From CAUZWH01 sp965224275 (GTDB taxonomy: Bacteria; Pseudomonadota; Alphaproteobacteria; SHVV01), in the NCBI GenBank assembly GCA_965224275.1, contig CBDCYR010000007.1, positions 1-64,000 of the forward strand: a stretch of 64,000 nucleotides of DNA. Direction: 5' to 3'. Below are positions 1 through 8,384 of this stretch, in pieces; the first letter of the stretch is position 1; each line of letters opens with the position of its first letter. The notes under the pieces were generated by a model that was not told the DNA's origin, ran no database searches, and saw only the letters and a list, made by a program, of their open reading frames with translations. A program made the position numbers and the translations under genes.

Positions 1-171
1 CAACCATTCCCCGGACATGTCGGCCACCCGGGGGCAACCGGTTGAGGTTCCGACCTCGACCGACATCGTGACCTGATGAGAGCCCGGCCTTGGGCGCCCC
101 GTCACTGTCGTGTCCGACATCGGCTGAGTTCGGAGCCAACCCCTCCACCCATCATAGACCAGGGGGCGGAC

Positions 172-1227
172 ATGGCGACTACAACAGCCGACAACATCCA
201 GATCATCGGTGGCGTCGACACCCACCAGGACCTGCACACCGCCGCCGTCGTGAGCCACGACGGAACGGTGCTTGGTACCGAATCGTTCTCCACCACCCGA
301 GCCGGCTACCGGGCGATGCTTCGCTGGTTCCGCTCTCATGGCGAGCTGCTTCGTGTAGGAGTGGAATCCACCGGTACCTACGGAGCCGGCATCACCCGGC
401 ACCTGGCACTCTCGGGTATCCCCGTGCTCGAGGTGACCGGGCCGGACCCAGCCAGCCGAAGAGCCAAGGGCAAGGACGATGCCCTGGATGCGATCTCCGC
501 GGCCGAGGCGGCGCGCACAAGACGCCGGGTCCAGGTGGCCAAAGACCGTTCCGGCAGCGTGGAAGCCCTGCGGGTGCTGCGAACAACGCGAAAGACGGCA
601 ATCAAGTGCCGCCGCGCGGCCCTGCAACAACTCTACAACACCATCGTTGCCGCACCGGAGGAAGTGCGTGACCAGGTCCGCAACCTCACCCGCATGCAGC
701 GCCTCCGTACCTGTGCGGCCTGGAGGCCGGACACGGTCGGCTATCGAGACCCGGTGGTCGCGACCAAGCTCTCCCTGAAGTCCCTCGCCCGCAGAATCCT
801 CGACATCAACGACGAGATCGCTGAACTCGACCGGTTCATCGTCCCCTTGGTCGAGGAGCTCGCCCCCAGTCTGCTCGAGCTCGAAGGCGTGGGCACCGAA
901 AACGCAGGCGCAGTAATGGTCGCCGTTGGGGATAACCCGGATCGGCTCCGCTCCGAGGCGAGCTTCGCCATGATGTGCGGCGTCTGCCCGATCCCCGCAT
1001 CGAGTGGGAAGACGCAACGCCACCGTCTCAACCGCGGAGGCAACCGCCAAGCCAACTCCGCCCTGCACATGGTCGTCGTGTGCCGAATGCGAACCGACGA
1101 GCGGACCCGAGCCTATGTCGCTCGCAGGACCCTGGAGGGGCTGTCCAAACGCGAGATCATGCGCTGCCTGAAGCGTTACGTGGCCCGCGAGATCTACCGC
1201 GTCCTCACGGCCCCATCGAGTGCTTGA
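172..1227 (+). CDS. IS110-family transposase
   Basis: A 351-residue DEDD transposase that moves IS110-type circular intermediates. The N-terminal RuvC-like domain carries D16 in GGVDTHQD, E65 in GVESTG and the D103/D106 cluster. The C-terminal Tnp_20 part has the PIPASSGKT serine motif (S277/S278) and a following basic stretch. I start at ATG 172, behind a purine-rich GGGGGCGG, because an upstream in-frame ATG (76) only adds sequence unlike the family. The 3' end runs directly into an IS3 fragment, so the right end of this element may be lost. The flavour of the protein resembles actinobacterial IS110 members, but that is an impression only. Confidence 0.9.
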   Translation: MATTTADNIQIIGGVDTHQDLHTAAVVSHDGTVLGTESFSTTRAGYRAMLRWFRSHGELLRVGVESTGTYGAGITRHLALSGIPVLEVTGPDPASRRAKGKDDALDAISAAEAARTRRRVQVAKDRSGSVEALRVLRTTRKTAIKCRRAALQQLYNTIVAAPEEVRDQVRNLTRMQRLRTCAAWRPDTVGYRDPVVATKLSLKSLARRILDINDEIAELDRFIVPLVEELAPSLLELEGVGTENAGAVMVAVGDNPDRLRSEASFAMMCGVCPIPASSGKTQRHRLNRGGNRQANSALHMVVVCRMRTDERTRAYVARRTLEGLSKREIMRCLKRYVAREIYRVLTAPSSA

Positions 1228-1531
1228 CAAACATGAGAGCGTCCGTGGCAGCCAATATACCAGCGATGACTTCCGAGACGAACTTGCCAGGCATGGCATC
1301 GAATGCAGCATGAGCAGCTCAGGCAACTGCTACGATAATGCCGTTGTCGAGAGCTTCTTCGGCCTACTCAAGCGAGAGCGCGTGAACCGGGTGCGCTATC
1401 GCACGCGAGAGGAGGCGCGGGCCGATGTGTTCGAGTACATCGAGGTGTTTTACAACCGAAAACGACGCCACGGTTACCTTGGCAATATCAGTCCGGATGA
1501 CTTCGAAGAACAGGCAACCGGATCTTTCTGA
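1220..1531 (+). pseudogene. IS3-family transposase OrfB, C-terminal fragment
   Basis: The last ~100 residues of an IS3-type (rve) integrase core. Homology begins near base 1232 (VRGSQYTSDDF), and the catalytic glutamate lies in AVVESFFGLLKRE, followed by the usual YIEVFYNRKRRH and SPDDFE. The N-terminal half with the first two aspartates and OrfA are missing, so it cannot be active. It abuts the end of the IS110 gene, so one element probably interrupted or deleted the other. The sequence after the stop (about 1535-1560) resembles an IS3 terminal repeat. Confidence 0.88.
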
Positions 1532-1566
1532 ACTGTCCACTAAAATGGGGCAAGACCAGTCAGGGG

Positions 1567-2112
1567 ATGTCCCGGAGGCAGATCGTTCTTGGAGGGGTGG
1601 CGTTGCTTGGCCTCTTCGTTGATGTTTGGAGCATCACCGCGTGGGTGTTTGGAGGAGGGCTAGCCGTGATCGCCCACTTTGGCGCACCCGAGTATGCCGC
1701 CCTCTTCACCCTGTTCTCTGTGTTGCTCATAGTCTCAATCTGGTATCTGATCCATCCCGCGCTCCCGGCGCAACGCTTCAAGAAGTTGTCCCCACGAATT
1801 CGTGACCTGAACGATCGCTTGATAGACGCGGGCTACCTTGTCGGCTCGGAAGCTGATATCGAGGAGATGAGGTTTTCTCTGAGCAAACTCGGCATCAAGG
1901 GCGATCTCCTCGACAAGAGCGATACCGACGCATGGGCGTTCTATCTTCCCCTGTTGGACGCCTACGCCCGAAGTGGGAGGATTAGAGAAGCACGGAAACT
2001 TATGTCGACCACAAAGGGGAAAGGACGACGTGGATCAGGATTGTTCCCCGTCCTGTTTCTTGCCTTCGCCCTCGCCGCCATCCTGATCTGTCTTTGGCTT
2101 GTGCCGGAGTAG
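1567..2112 (+). CDS. hypothetical membrane protein
   Basis: 181 residues of unknown function. Two hydrophobic segments lie near the N-terminus (about residues 6-38 and 42-60), a polar central part of ~90 residues contains an EADIEEMRFSLSKLG helix, and a last hydrophobic helix ends in LWLVPE. The ATG at 1567 follows a CAGGGG purine stretch. The 3' 78 bases overlap antisense to a small minus-strand gene (2035-2211), in the region coding for the C-terminal membrane helix. I do not recognise a family. Confidence 0.5.
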   Translation: MSRRQIVLGGVALLGLFVDVWSITAWVFGGGLAVIAHFGAPEYAALFTLFSVLLIVSIWYLIHPALPAQRFKKLSPRIRDLNDRLIDAGYLVGSEADIEEMRFSLSKLGIKGDLLDKSDTDAWAFYLPLLDAYARSGRIREARKLMSTTKGKGRRGSGLFPVLFLAFALAAILICLWLVPE

Positions 2113-2211
2113 CGCCTTAGCAACCATCTCAGGCGTCGCACCCTCGTAGCGGGGGTTCAAAAACTCAACGTCGTCCACGGGCTCGGGAACGGGCTTGCGG
2201 GGGGAGGTCAT
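2035..2211 (-). CDS. small hypothetical protein, second gene of a two-gene unit
   Basis: A 58-residue ORF beginning MTSPRKPVPEP and continuing through FLNPRYEGATPEMV to an acidic, Gly/Lys-rich tail. Its ATG overlaps the stop of the upstream coiled-coil gene (2208-2396) by four bases (ATGA), with a GGGG-rich stretch nearby. This arrangement is typical of translational coupling and supports both ORFs being real. It converges with and overlaps the plus-strand gene 1567-2112. Function unknown. Confidence 0.5.
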   Translation of the reverse strand: MTSPRKPVPEPVDDVEFLNPRYEGATPEMVAKALLRHKPKTDQDGGEGEGKKQDGEQS

Positions 2212-2396
2212 TGGTCTGTCGGCCCCCTTCTTCCTATCGCGGCCATGAGCCGCGACTCCATACTCGCCATATCGGTCCTGATCCGCTTTTCCATGCCATC
2301 CATCTCATTGCGGGTGTCCTTCACTTCCAGCCGCAACGCCTCGGTAGCACTCTTCATCGCCATCATCTCCAGGCGCAACGGCTCGACGGCAATCAT
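2208..2396 (-). CDS. small predicted coiled-coil protein
   Basis: 62 residues, mostly one charged amphipathic helix with heptad-like spacing (LRLEMMAMKSATEALRLEV, then NEMDGMEKRI and MASMESRLMAAIG). This is a coiled coil with no catalytic motif. It is followed with a 4-base ATGA overlap by the 58-residue gene, forming a mini-operon on the minus strand. No convincing Shine-Dalgarno precedes ATG 2396. Function unknown; it may be accessory to a lost mobile element. Confidence 0.45.
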   Translation of the reverse strand: MIAVEPLRLEMMAMKSATEALRLEVKDTRNEMDGMEKRIRTDMASMESRLMAAIGRRGPTDQ

Positions 2397-2486
2397 GAAC
2401 GCTGGCGGCTGGAGCTACGGCCCCCTGGAATGAGCAACCCCAGCTTCGCCCGGATGGTCCTGGCGGCAACACCAGAAGGAGATGTT

Positions 2487-2756
2487 ATGACCCTGGCTCC
2501 CACCCACACGCTTCATACGCTGCGCGGTAAGTATCCTCGCGCGCTTGATCTGAGCTCCACTGTATTCTACCCGTTATCCGATTCCGAGGATCATTCTTCG
2601 GCTTTGGAGATATTTTTCTCACGGGCGGGAGACCCTCCACTCCCAGAGGATCAGGCACTGTTGCTGTGGGGGCAGCCGGAGTTTGTACAATTGGCGCGCC
2701 GCATTCTGAGCACGCTTGCCCCAGACCATCTTCACGATCCAGACGTTGAGGCTTAG
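2487..2756 (+). CDS. hypothetical protein
   Basis: 89 residues starting at ATG 2487, chosen because AAGGAG sits seven bases upstream. A longer in-frame start at 2430 lacks such a site. The protein is acidic, with a serine/aspartate-rich middle (PLSDSEDHSSALEIFF) and a helical C-terminal part (EFVQLARRILSTL). No domain recognised. A strong hairpin and a terminator-like structure follow within 140 bases, consistent with a short monocistronic transcript. Confidence 0.5.
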   Translation: MTLAPTHTLHTLRGKYPRALDLSSTVFYPLSDSEDHSSALEIFFSRAGDPPLPEDQALLLWGQPEFVQLARRILSTLAPDHLHDPDVEA

Positions 2757-2788
2757 GCGGGCCAAGGTGGTTGGAGGCTTGCATATCT

Positions 2789-2821
2789 GGGTTCTCCCGC
2801 GTAGGTTGATCGGGAGAACCC
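2789..2821. repeat. perfect 11-bp inverted repeat
   Basis: GGGTTCTCCCG and its reverse complement are separated by 11 bases. No T-run follows, so it is not an obvious terminator. It could be an IS end remnant, a protein site or an mRNA-stabilising stem. Confidence 0.5.
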
Positions 2822-2863
2822 GCCTCATCAAAGATCCCAATCCAGAGGGGCGGCAACCTTGTC

Positions 2864-2896
2864 CGGGCGGTCGACTAGACCGCCCGTTCCTTTTTC
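2864..2896 (+). terminator. rho-independent terminator after 2487-2756
   Basis: An 8-bp GC stem (GGGCGGTC / GACCGCCC) with a 5-base loop, followed by TTCCTTTTT. It lies between the small hypothetical gene and the convergent IS1595 transposase and reads as a terminator on the plus strand. Confidence 0.65.
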
Positions 2897-2900
2897 AACC

Positions 2901-3875
2901 CTAATCGCTCCTGGCTCCTGATGCCAACCCGTTATCGGCGATCAGGTTGCGGTACATCAAGCGCTTGCCGACCATGCCAGCGACAACCCCGCCCATCTGG
3001 TCGATGGTGTTGGCCTCTCGGGCGTTGTGCTTGCCAGCGAACTGGTCGACGTAGCGTTGCAGGTGCTTGGGGCTCATCTTGTGATAGACGCCCTTGTGGG
3101 CGCGTTTCAGCATGCTCCAGAAGGATTCGATGCCGTTGGTATGCGCCATGTCGCGAACGTACTCCCCGGTACCGTGGCGCACGCTCTCGTGCTTGAAGGG
3201 CATTCCCTTGTAGGCCGCTGCTTCGTCGGTGTAGACGGTAGCGCCTTTCGCAGCTTGGTCGACGACGAACCCCTGTAGCGTCTTGGCGTCGGTTGACGCG
3301 ACGACCTCAGCGCTCACGCGGTTGGTCTCGCGATCCTTTGCGCCTGCGACCACGGTCTTGCCGATCCCGCCGCGCCCCAGGTGCTGCTTCTTGTGCGCGT
3401 GTTTGTTCGCCTCGCGACCGCCCATGTAGGTCTCGTCCACCTCGACCGGACCAGCGAACAGTTCAGCGGCGCCCTCGCTCGCCCACGCCTCGCGGATGCG
3501 CTGCTGCATGAACCATGCCGTCTTCTGCGTCACCTCGATATCGCGGTGCAGCTTCATCGACGACACGCCTTTCAGCGATGTCATCTCGAGGAAGATCGCC
3601 CATACCCACTTGCGGAGCGTGACGCGGGAGCGCTCAAGCGCCGTGCCGATCCGCACGGAGAAGCCCTTGCGGCAAGCTGGACACCAGTAGGGCTGCTTCT
3701 TGGACGGCGGTGCTTCGGCAGTGTCGGTGTTGCCGCAATGCGGGCAGTGTCGGCCGTTCGGCCAGATCAGGGATTCAAACCATGCGGTGGCGGTGGCTTC
3801 GTCAGGGAACATCTCGGCCAGTTCGATGACCGAAATACCTTCGCGGTGGGCTTTCCCAGGAGCATTCTTTGTCAT
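2901..3875 (-). CDS. IS1595-family (ISXO2-like) transposase
   Basis: A 324-residue transposase with an N-terminal zinc ribbon (C44-x2-C47 and C65-x2-C68). A DDE-type catalytic domain follows: first aspartate in EVDETYMGG (D147), a second in VYTDEAAAY, and the acidic residue in HTNGIESFWSMLKR. Length and order match the ISXO2-like DDE family. The terminal repeats were not resolved. A small hypothetical gene diverges from its 5' side. Confidence 0.9.
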   Translation of the reverse strand: MTKNAPGKAHREGISVIELAEMFPDEATATAWFESLIWPNGRHCPHCGNTDTAEAPPSKKQPYWCPACRKGFSVRIGTALERSRVTLRKWVWAIFLEMTSLKGVSSMKLHRDIEVTQKTAWFMQQRIREAWASEGAAELFAGPVEVDETYMGGREANKHAHKKQHLGRGGIGKTVVAGAKDRETNRVSAEVVASTDAKTLQGFVVDQAAKGATVYTDEAAAYKGMPFKHESVRHGTGEYVRDMAHTNGIESFWSMLKRAHKGVYHKMSPKHLQRYVDQFAGKHNAREANTIDQMGGVVAGMVGKRLMYRNLIADNGLASGARSD

Positions 3876-3943
3876 CGGTAGTTCGCCTCCCTGTTGACGT
3901 TAAGCCTTGGCGTCGACTGGCCGGTGCCACTATATTCGGGGCT

Positions 3944-4288
3944 ATGACTAGCGATGATCAGGATCGGCTCTTTATGGAGCGACTGAAGCAGCAGCAGGAG
4001 GACCGGCGATCCCTCGCGTGCTGCGTCGAGAAGGCCAAGCAACACCTTCGTCGCATCCAAGGCACGTCCGCCTTCATCGAGAGGGCTATCAACTGGCGGC
4101 TCTCCTTGGAGGCCGGGAGGGGTACGGTAGAAACAGCACCGTCCCTCGATGAATCCAACTACCCGGCCCTGGAAGAGATCGACGCCACGCTGACAGAGAT
4201 CAGCAGGCTGCGCGAGGCAATTGCAGAGGCTCAAACCTTCCTCGACCAGATAATCCCCGGCGCTGGGCAGATCAAGCCGGCGCCCTGA
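3944..4288 (+). CDS. hypothetical protein
   Basis: 114 residues from ATG 3944 (MTSDDQDRLFMERLKQQQ). Upstream in-frame codons run into the IS1595 leader and were excluded. It is mostly predicted helix, with a Q/R-rich N-terminus and a second helical stretch (ALEEIDATLTEISRLREAIAEAQTFLDQI). No transmembrane segment or catalytic motif. Being next to IS1595 it could be a passenger gene. Function unknown. Confidence 0.5.
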   Translation: MTSDDQDRLFMERLKQQQEDRRSLACCVEKAKQHLRRIQGTSAFIERAINWRLSLEAGRGTVETAPSLDESNYPALEEIDATLTEISRLREAIAEAQTFLDQIIPGAGQIKPAP

Positions 4289-4416
4289 AGTCCCTCCGTT
4301 CATATCCCTTTGATTAAACCTCATAAATCAAATATGGGGTTAATCAGCGTTCGGTCAAGTATATAATCCCCCAATTTTTGCCCCTAACGGGTGCCTGTCC
4401 GAAACGTCTGATCTGG

Positions 4417-5810
4417 GGCTGTGTCTCGAAAGTGGTGGAAATTTGAGGATGGCGTAATCTCCGGGTGACAAGACAACCACCCAACCGGCGGCTAGCACCG
4501 CCAAGGAGATCACGCCATGAAGAACACTACCGAGACTTCCGCGCTTTCGCTACTGGCCAATGACGCCGGCTATGATCCGCTCGAGGACCGGCTGCGGGAG
4601 AACATCAGATCCACGATCGAGGCCGTTTTTGAGGAGGAACTTGCGCAGTTTCTCGGGCGCTGCCGATACGGTCGAGAGGACGCGCTTCGGCAAGGGTATC
4701 GGAACGGGCACCGGGAGCGGCAACTGACGGGGACATTCGGGACCGAGAGGGTGAGCGTGCCGCGTGCACGGATCGTTGAGGAAGACGGTCGGGCGTCGGA
4801 ATGGCGTTCGCGGGCGCTGCCGCGCTACCAGCGGCTGACCAGAAAGGCCGAGGCGCTGATCGCTTCGGTGTATCTGTCCGGAACCAACACGCGGCGGGTG
4901 AAACGCGCGCTGTTCGGGCTCTTCGGGGGTGCTGTGAGCAAGGACGTTGTGAGCCGGGCGTGGCGCAAGGTGAAGGTCGATTGGGACGCCTGGTGCAGCC
5001 GTGGCCTCGCGGATGAGGATATCGTTCGGCTGATCCTTGACGGCACTGTGATCAAGACCCGACTGGATCGCAAGGCCACCAACATCTCGGTTCTCGCGGC
5101 TATAGGGGTGCGCCGGGATGGCCAGAAGGTCTTGCTTTCGATCGGGAATATGGGCGGAGAAAGCCAGGCGGCGTGGCGCCAGTTCCTCGACGACCTTGAT
5201 GCGCGTGGACTGAAACGGCCCGGGTTTGTCATCGTCGATGGCGCGCCGGGACTGGAGGCGGCTCTGTCGGCGCTTTGGGGCGATGACCTTCCCGTTCAAC
5301 GCTGCACCGTGCACAAGCACCGCAACCTTCTGGGTCATGCTCCCAAACACATGCATGACGAGCTGAGCGAAGATTACCGCGATATGATCTATGCCGACAC
5401 TGCCTCCGAGGTGGAAACCCGCCGCAAGGCGTTTGTCCGCAAGTGGCGGCTGAAATGCAGGGCCGTCGCGGACAGCCTCGCAGAAGCGGGCGACAAGCTC
5501 TTTACCTTCACGCGCCTGTCCAAGAGCCAATGGAAATCAGCCCGAACGACCAACGCCATTGAGCGTCTCAACGAGGAGTTCAAGCGCCGGATCAAAACAC
5601 AGACCGTGCTGCCGTGTCCCGAAACAGTGCCGATGCTCCTCTGGGCGCTCCTCGCTTGCGGCCAAATCCAGATGCGCAAAGTCGATGGATGGGAAACCCT
5701 CGATCAGCTAATCGCCGACGAAACCCTTGACCGCGCGGCCTGACCGCCGCAAAACTCAACCCGCTCGGAGAGGCGCCAAAACCAATTTCCACCACTTTCG
5801 AGACACAACC
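4417..5810 (+). mobile_element. IS256-family element, copy 1 (1394 bp, intact)
   Basis: Terminal inverted repeats GGCTGTGTCTCGAAAGTGG (left) and the complement of GGTTGTGTCTCGAAAGTGG (right) bound the transposase gene. A 9-bp direct repeat CTGATCTGG flanks it at 4408-4416 and 5811-5819. The second copy at 31327-32720 has the same length and opposite orientation. Confidence 0.93.
4517..5743 (+). CDS. IS256-family (mutator-type) transposase
   Basis: A 408-residue DDE transposase: D175 in LILDGTVIK, D241 in VIVDGAPG, E349 in TTNAIERLNEEFKRR, with the conserved RCTVHKHRNLL between the second and third. The N-terminus has the usual DPLEDRLREN and GYRNGHRERQL features. GGAG precedes the ATG. The only residue difference I see from the copy at 31394-32620 is Cys381 here against Ser there, so transposition between the two sites is recent. 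Confidence 0.95.
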   Translation: MKNTTETSALSLLANDAGYDPLEDRLRENIRSTIEAVFEEELAQFLGRCRYGREDALRQGYRNGHRERQLTGTFGTERVSVPRARIVEEDGRASEWRSRALPRYQRLTRKAEALIASVYLSGTNTRRVKRALFGLFGGAVSKDVVSRAWRKVKVDWDAWCSRGLADEDIVRLILDGTVIKTRLDRKATNISVLAAIGVRRDGQKVLLSIGNMGGESQAAWRQFLDDLDARGLKRPGFVIVDGAPGLEAALSALWGDDLPVQRCTVHKHRNLLGHAPKHMHDELSEDYRDMIYADTASEVETRRKAFVRKWRLKCRAVADSLAEAGDKLFTFTRLSKSQWKSARTTNAIERLNEEFKRRIKTQTVLPCPETVPMLLWALLACGQIQMRKVDGWETLDQLIADETLDRAA

Positions 5811-6121
5811 CTGATCTGGCCCGATACCAGCCGTAAATTGAAGGAAGCGGACGTTCTCGCTACACTTCCAAAGTGAGCTTGTTAGAGAAAGTGGGCAGTC
5901 GGACGAGTATCCCCGAGCGGTCGGTGCCACTAGGCCGCTAGCTCAAGTGACGGAACGTGAGTATTTAGTGCGATCACATCTTGGTATCGGTCGGTTCGAA
6001 CTGTATTCAGGAAGGCCAGCCAATCTGAATCGGGCGCTTGGCGGGTTCGACGGCCAAGCACCGTCACCTGCCTACCGAACCTCCTTTGTGGAAGCCGCCA
6101 AGAAGCGCCAGAACCCAGAAC
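5811..6121. other. intergenic stretch without a recognisable gene
   Basis: Between the right flank of IS256 and the TauD-like gene. Only short frames with no coding character are visible, and I see no hairpin or RNA gene. It may carry the dioxygenase promoter, but no confident -35/-10 pair was found. Confidence 0.4.
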
Positions 6122-6925
6122 ATGAACCTACAAATCACCCCGATCTCCGAGCACATCGGCGCAGCGATCACAGACATTGATTTGAGGTCCCCGGTCGACG
6201 CAGCAACCGTAACGCTGCTGCGTCAAGGCCTCGCCAGACACGTTGTGCTGGTCATTCGCGGGCAAACGTTCGACCCCGCCCAATTGCTGGCGGCGGTGCG
6301 CGTACTGGGCGAGCCCATGCGCCAAAATTATTCGCAGTTCAATCTGCCCGGGTTTCCGAGTATCGGCATCATCAACTATGACGACGTCCAAACGCCGGCC
6401 GATACATGGCATACCGATACCACCAATCGCGAGATACCGCCGATGGCGACCGTTTTATACGCGCTCGCCGTACCAAGCCGTGGCGGAGACACCAGCTTCG
6501 CCAATATGCGGGCCTCTTATGCCGCGCTTCCCGACGCGGTCAAACACGACATTGATAGTCTGGAAACCGTCAATACATTCGACGGCCAATTCTCAGTAAC
6601 CGAACAGGAGCAGCACGATTTCGGAACCCTGGTGCGTCACCCGCTGGTCCGCACCCACCCTGAAACGGGAGAAAAGGCGTTGTTTTTCCACATTCTGAAG
6701 ACAGCCTCCATCACGGGAAAAACGCCGGCCGCGAGTCGTTCATTTCTGGAAGACCTGCTGCGGCGGGCGATCCAGCCCGATTTTGTCTATCGCCATAAAT
6801 GGCAAACCGGCGATTTGGTCATCGTCGACAATCGCGCGGCCATGCATCGGGTGCATGACGATTATGATCGATCCGAGCAGCGTCTCCTGCATCGTGTTGT
6901 CCTCAAGGGCGATCGACCGGTTTAG
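6122..6925 (+). CDS. TauD/TfdA-family Fe(II)/2-oxoglutarate dioxygenase
   Basis: 267 residues. The facial triad is visible: H97-x-D99 in TWHTDT and the distal H242 in NRAAMHRVHDDY. R258 (LLHRVVLKG) is the likely 2-oxoglutarate ligand. The family hydroxylates taurine, aryloxyalkanoates and related compounds using O2 and 2-oxoglutarate; the substrate cannot be read from the sequence. I use ATG 6122 (MNLQITPISEHIGAAI), which matches the usual family N-terminus; a longer start at 6038 adds unrelated sequence. No partner gene is adjacent on the same strand. Confidence 0.88.
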   Translation: MNLQITPISEHIGAAITDIDLRSPVDAATVTLLRQGLARHVVLVIRGQTFDPAQLLAAVRVLGEPMRQNYSQFNLPGFPSIGIINYDDVQTPADTWHTDTTNREIPPMATVLYALAVPSRGGDTSFANMRASYAALPDAVKHDIDSLETVNTFDGQFSVTEQEQHDFGTLVRHPLVRTHPETGEKALFFHILKTASITGKTPAASRSFLEDLLRRAIQPDFVYRHKWQTGDLVIVDNRAAMHRVHDDYDRSEQRLLHRVVLKGDRPV

Positions 6926-6964
6926 TTGAATCCGTGATGCGGGCCGGTTCGTTGGCGACGGACA

Positions 6965-8236
6965 CTAGCTCGCGGCATCAAATCTCGCCCCATCCTTGCT
7001 AGAAAGACGCGCAACCACCGCTCCCTCAAGATCGGCTTCGCCGAAAAGTGTTGAAACGATGGTCGCGCCCTCCAGATTGGCGCGACACATCGTTGCCCGG
7101 TGAAATTGTGTGTCGGTAAGATTTGCCCGTTTCAGGTTGACGCCAGTCAAGTTCGTCACGACAAGCCGCCCCGTGCCTTTACCGTCGGGGCCTCGGATTT
7201 CCTCGGCATTGAAGATTGCCGCCCGGAGGTTCGCTTCAAGCATTTTGCAATCGTTAAAACGCCCACCGGACGCGTCGGCATGCGCCATTTTCACGCGAGT
7301 CATATCGCACCCACTGAAGTCGACGAACGACAGGGTACAGCGGCTGAAATCGGACGCGACCAAGACGGACCCGCGAAACGATGATGCGGAAAGATCGTGG
7401 CCGGTGAAATCGATCGCCGTCAGATCCTGTTTCTCCAGAAACAGACGCCGCCCCTCGTCGCCGCGGCTTTGCAACCACCGGTGGTGATCATCGACCGATT
7501 TGCGAATCGAGCGCGGCAACAGCCGTGAAAAGAGCGCGCCGTCGGTATGTGCCGCGGAGGTATCCACCTCGTGAAGGAGGGCCCCAACAAGATTGGCCCC
7601 GGATAATATTGCGCCGTCGAGGTTAGCGCCGGAGAGTTTCGCGCCCGACAGATTGGCGCCGGTCAGGTTGACGTCCTTGAGGGACGCGCCGGACAAATCC
7701 ACCTCGGTAAGGTTGGCGCCCGTGAGGTCGGCGCCGGTGATGACCGCGCCGCGCAGGCTCGCACCGGTCAAATCCGTGCACGCGATTATCGATCCTGGAA
7801 TCGTCGCTCCGTCTAGATTGATACCCTGTAACTGACCGCCTGCGAGATGGAGATCGCGGCCGTCGCGTCGCGAGAATCGAGCATCACCGTTATCCGAGAA
7901 TGTGACCAACGTTCCTTCTGTAAGACTTGCGTTGCGAAGATCGGCTCGGTCGATCGTGGCGGCGAGAAGTTTCGTCCCGCGCAAGTCCGCCCCGACCATT
8001 TTTGCGCCGGTAAGATTGCAGGCACAAAGGTCGGCCCCAAATAAATCCGCCTCCGTGAGGTTGGCATCGGTGAGGTTGCAGGCCTTTAGAGAAGCGCCGG
8101 TTAGTTTGGCCTCGCGCAGGTTAATCCCAGGCAACTCCAAGTCGTCGAGGATCTGACCGGTGAAATCGACGCGGTTTCCCCCCAAGCGCTCTGCCCAGCG
8201 ATGATGTTCGGTTAGCAGCGATCTTAGGTCCGGCAA
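6965..8236 (-). CDS. pentapeptide-repeat protein
   Basis: 423 residues built largely of A(D/N)LxX repeats (for example LTGANLTEVDLSGASLKDV). There are two repeat blocks, separated near the middle by a non-repeat linker (RSIRKSVDDHHRWLQSRGDEG). This linker echoes the N-terminus (LLTEHHRWAERLGG), which suggests an internal duplication. Such proteins form a right-handed quadrilateral beta-helix and are usually cytosolic; some mimic DNA, but nothing here shows a target. No signal peptide. It is convergent with the dioxygenase. Confidence 0.9.
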   Translation of the reverse strand: MPDLRSLLTEHHRWAERLGGNRVDFTGQILDDLELPGINLREAKLTGASLKACNLTDANLTEADLFGADLCACNLTGAKMVGADLRGTKLLAATIDRADLRNASLTEGTLVTFSDNGDARFSRRDGRDLHLAGGQLQGINLDGATIPGSIIACTDLTGASLRGAVITGADLTGANLTEVDLSGASLKDVNLTGANLSGAKLSGANLDGAILSGANLVGALLHEVDTSAAHTDGALFSRLLPRSIRKSVDDHHRWLQSRGDEGRRLFLEKQDLTAIDFTGHDLSASSFRGSVLVASDFSRCTLSFVDFSGCDMTRVKMAHADASGGRFNDCKMLEANLRAAIFNAEEIRGPDGKGTGRLVVTNLTGVNLKRANLTDTQFHRATMCRANLEGATIVSTLFGEADLEGAVVARLSSKDGARFDAAS

Positions 8237-8384
8237 GGTTCCGCCAGTTCGGCCATGACCCTACGAGCGCCCTCGGCTGTGGCGCCCATCGCTATGAATG
8301 ATATGGTTTTCGATGCCGATTGGGGAGTCTCGGGGTGAATTCCCCCCGGCCCCGCGCATCAGCGTTTGCTACTAAAGGTGACCG

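Noticed and set aside
2789..2821. Rho-independent terminator at the 11-bp inverted repeat
   Set aside because: No T-run follows on either strand; the nearby 2864-2896 structure fits better.
4550..5530. 326-residue minus-strand ORF opposite the IS256 transposase (also at 31607-32587)
   Set aside because: Antisense shadow of a GC-rich transposase gene; no family character, and it occurs in both IS copies only because the IS is duplicated.
7593..8156. Plus-strand repetitive ORFs within 6965-8236
   Set aside because: Complement of pentapeptide repeats; they mirror the repeat periodicity and have no ribosome sites.
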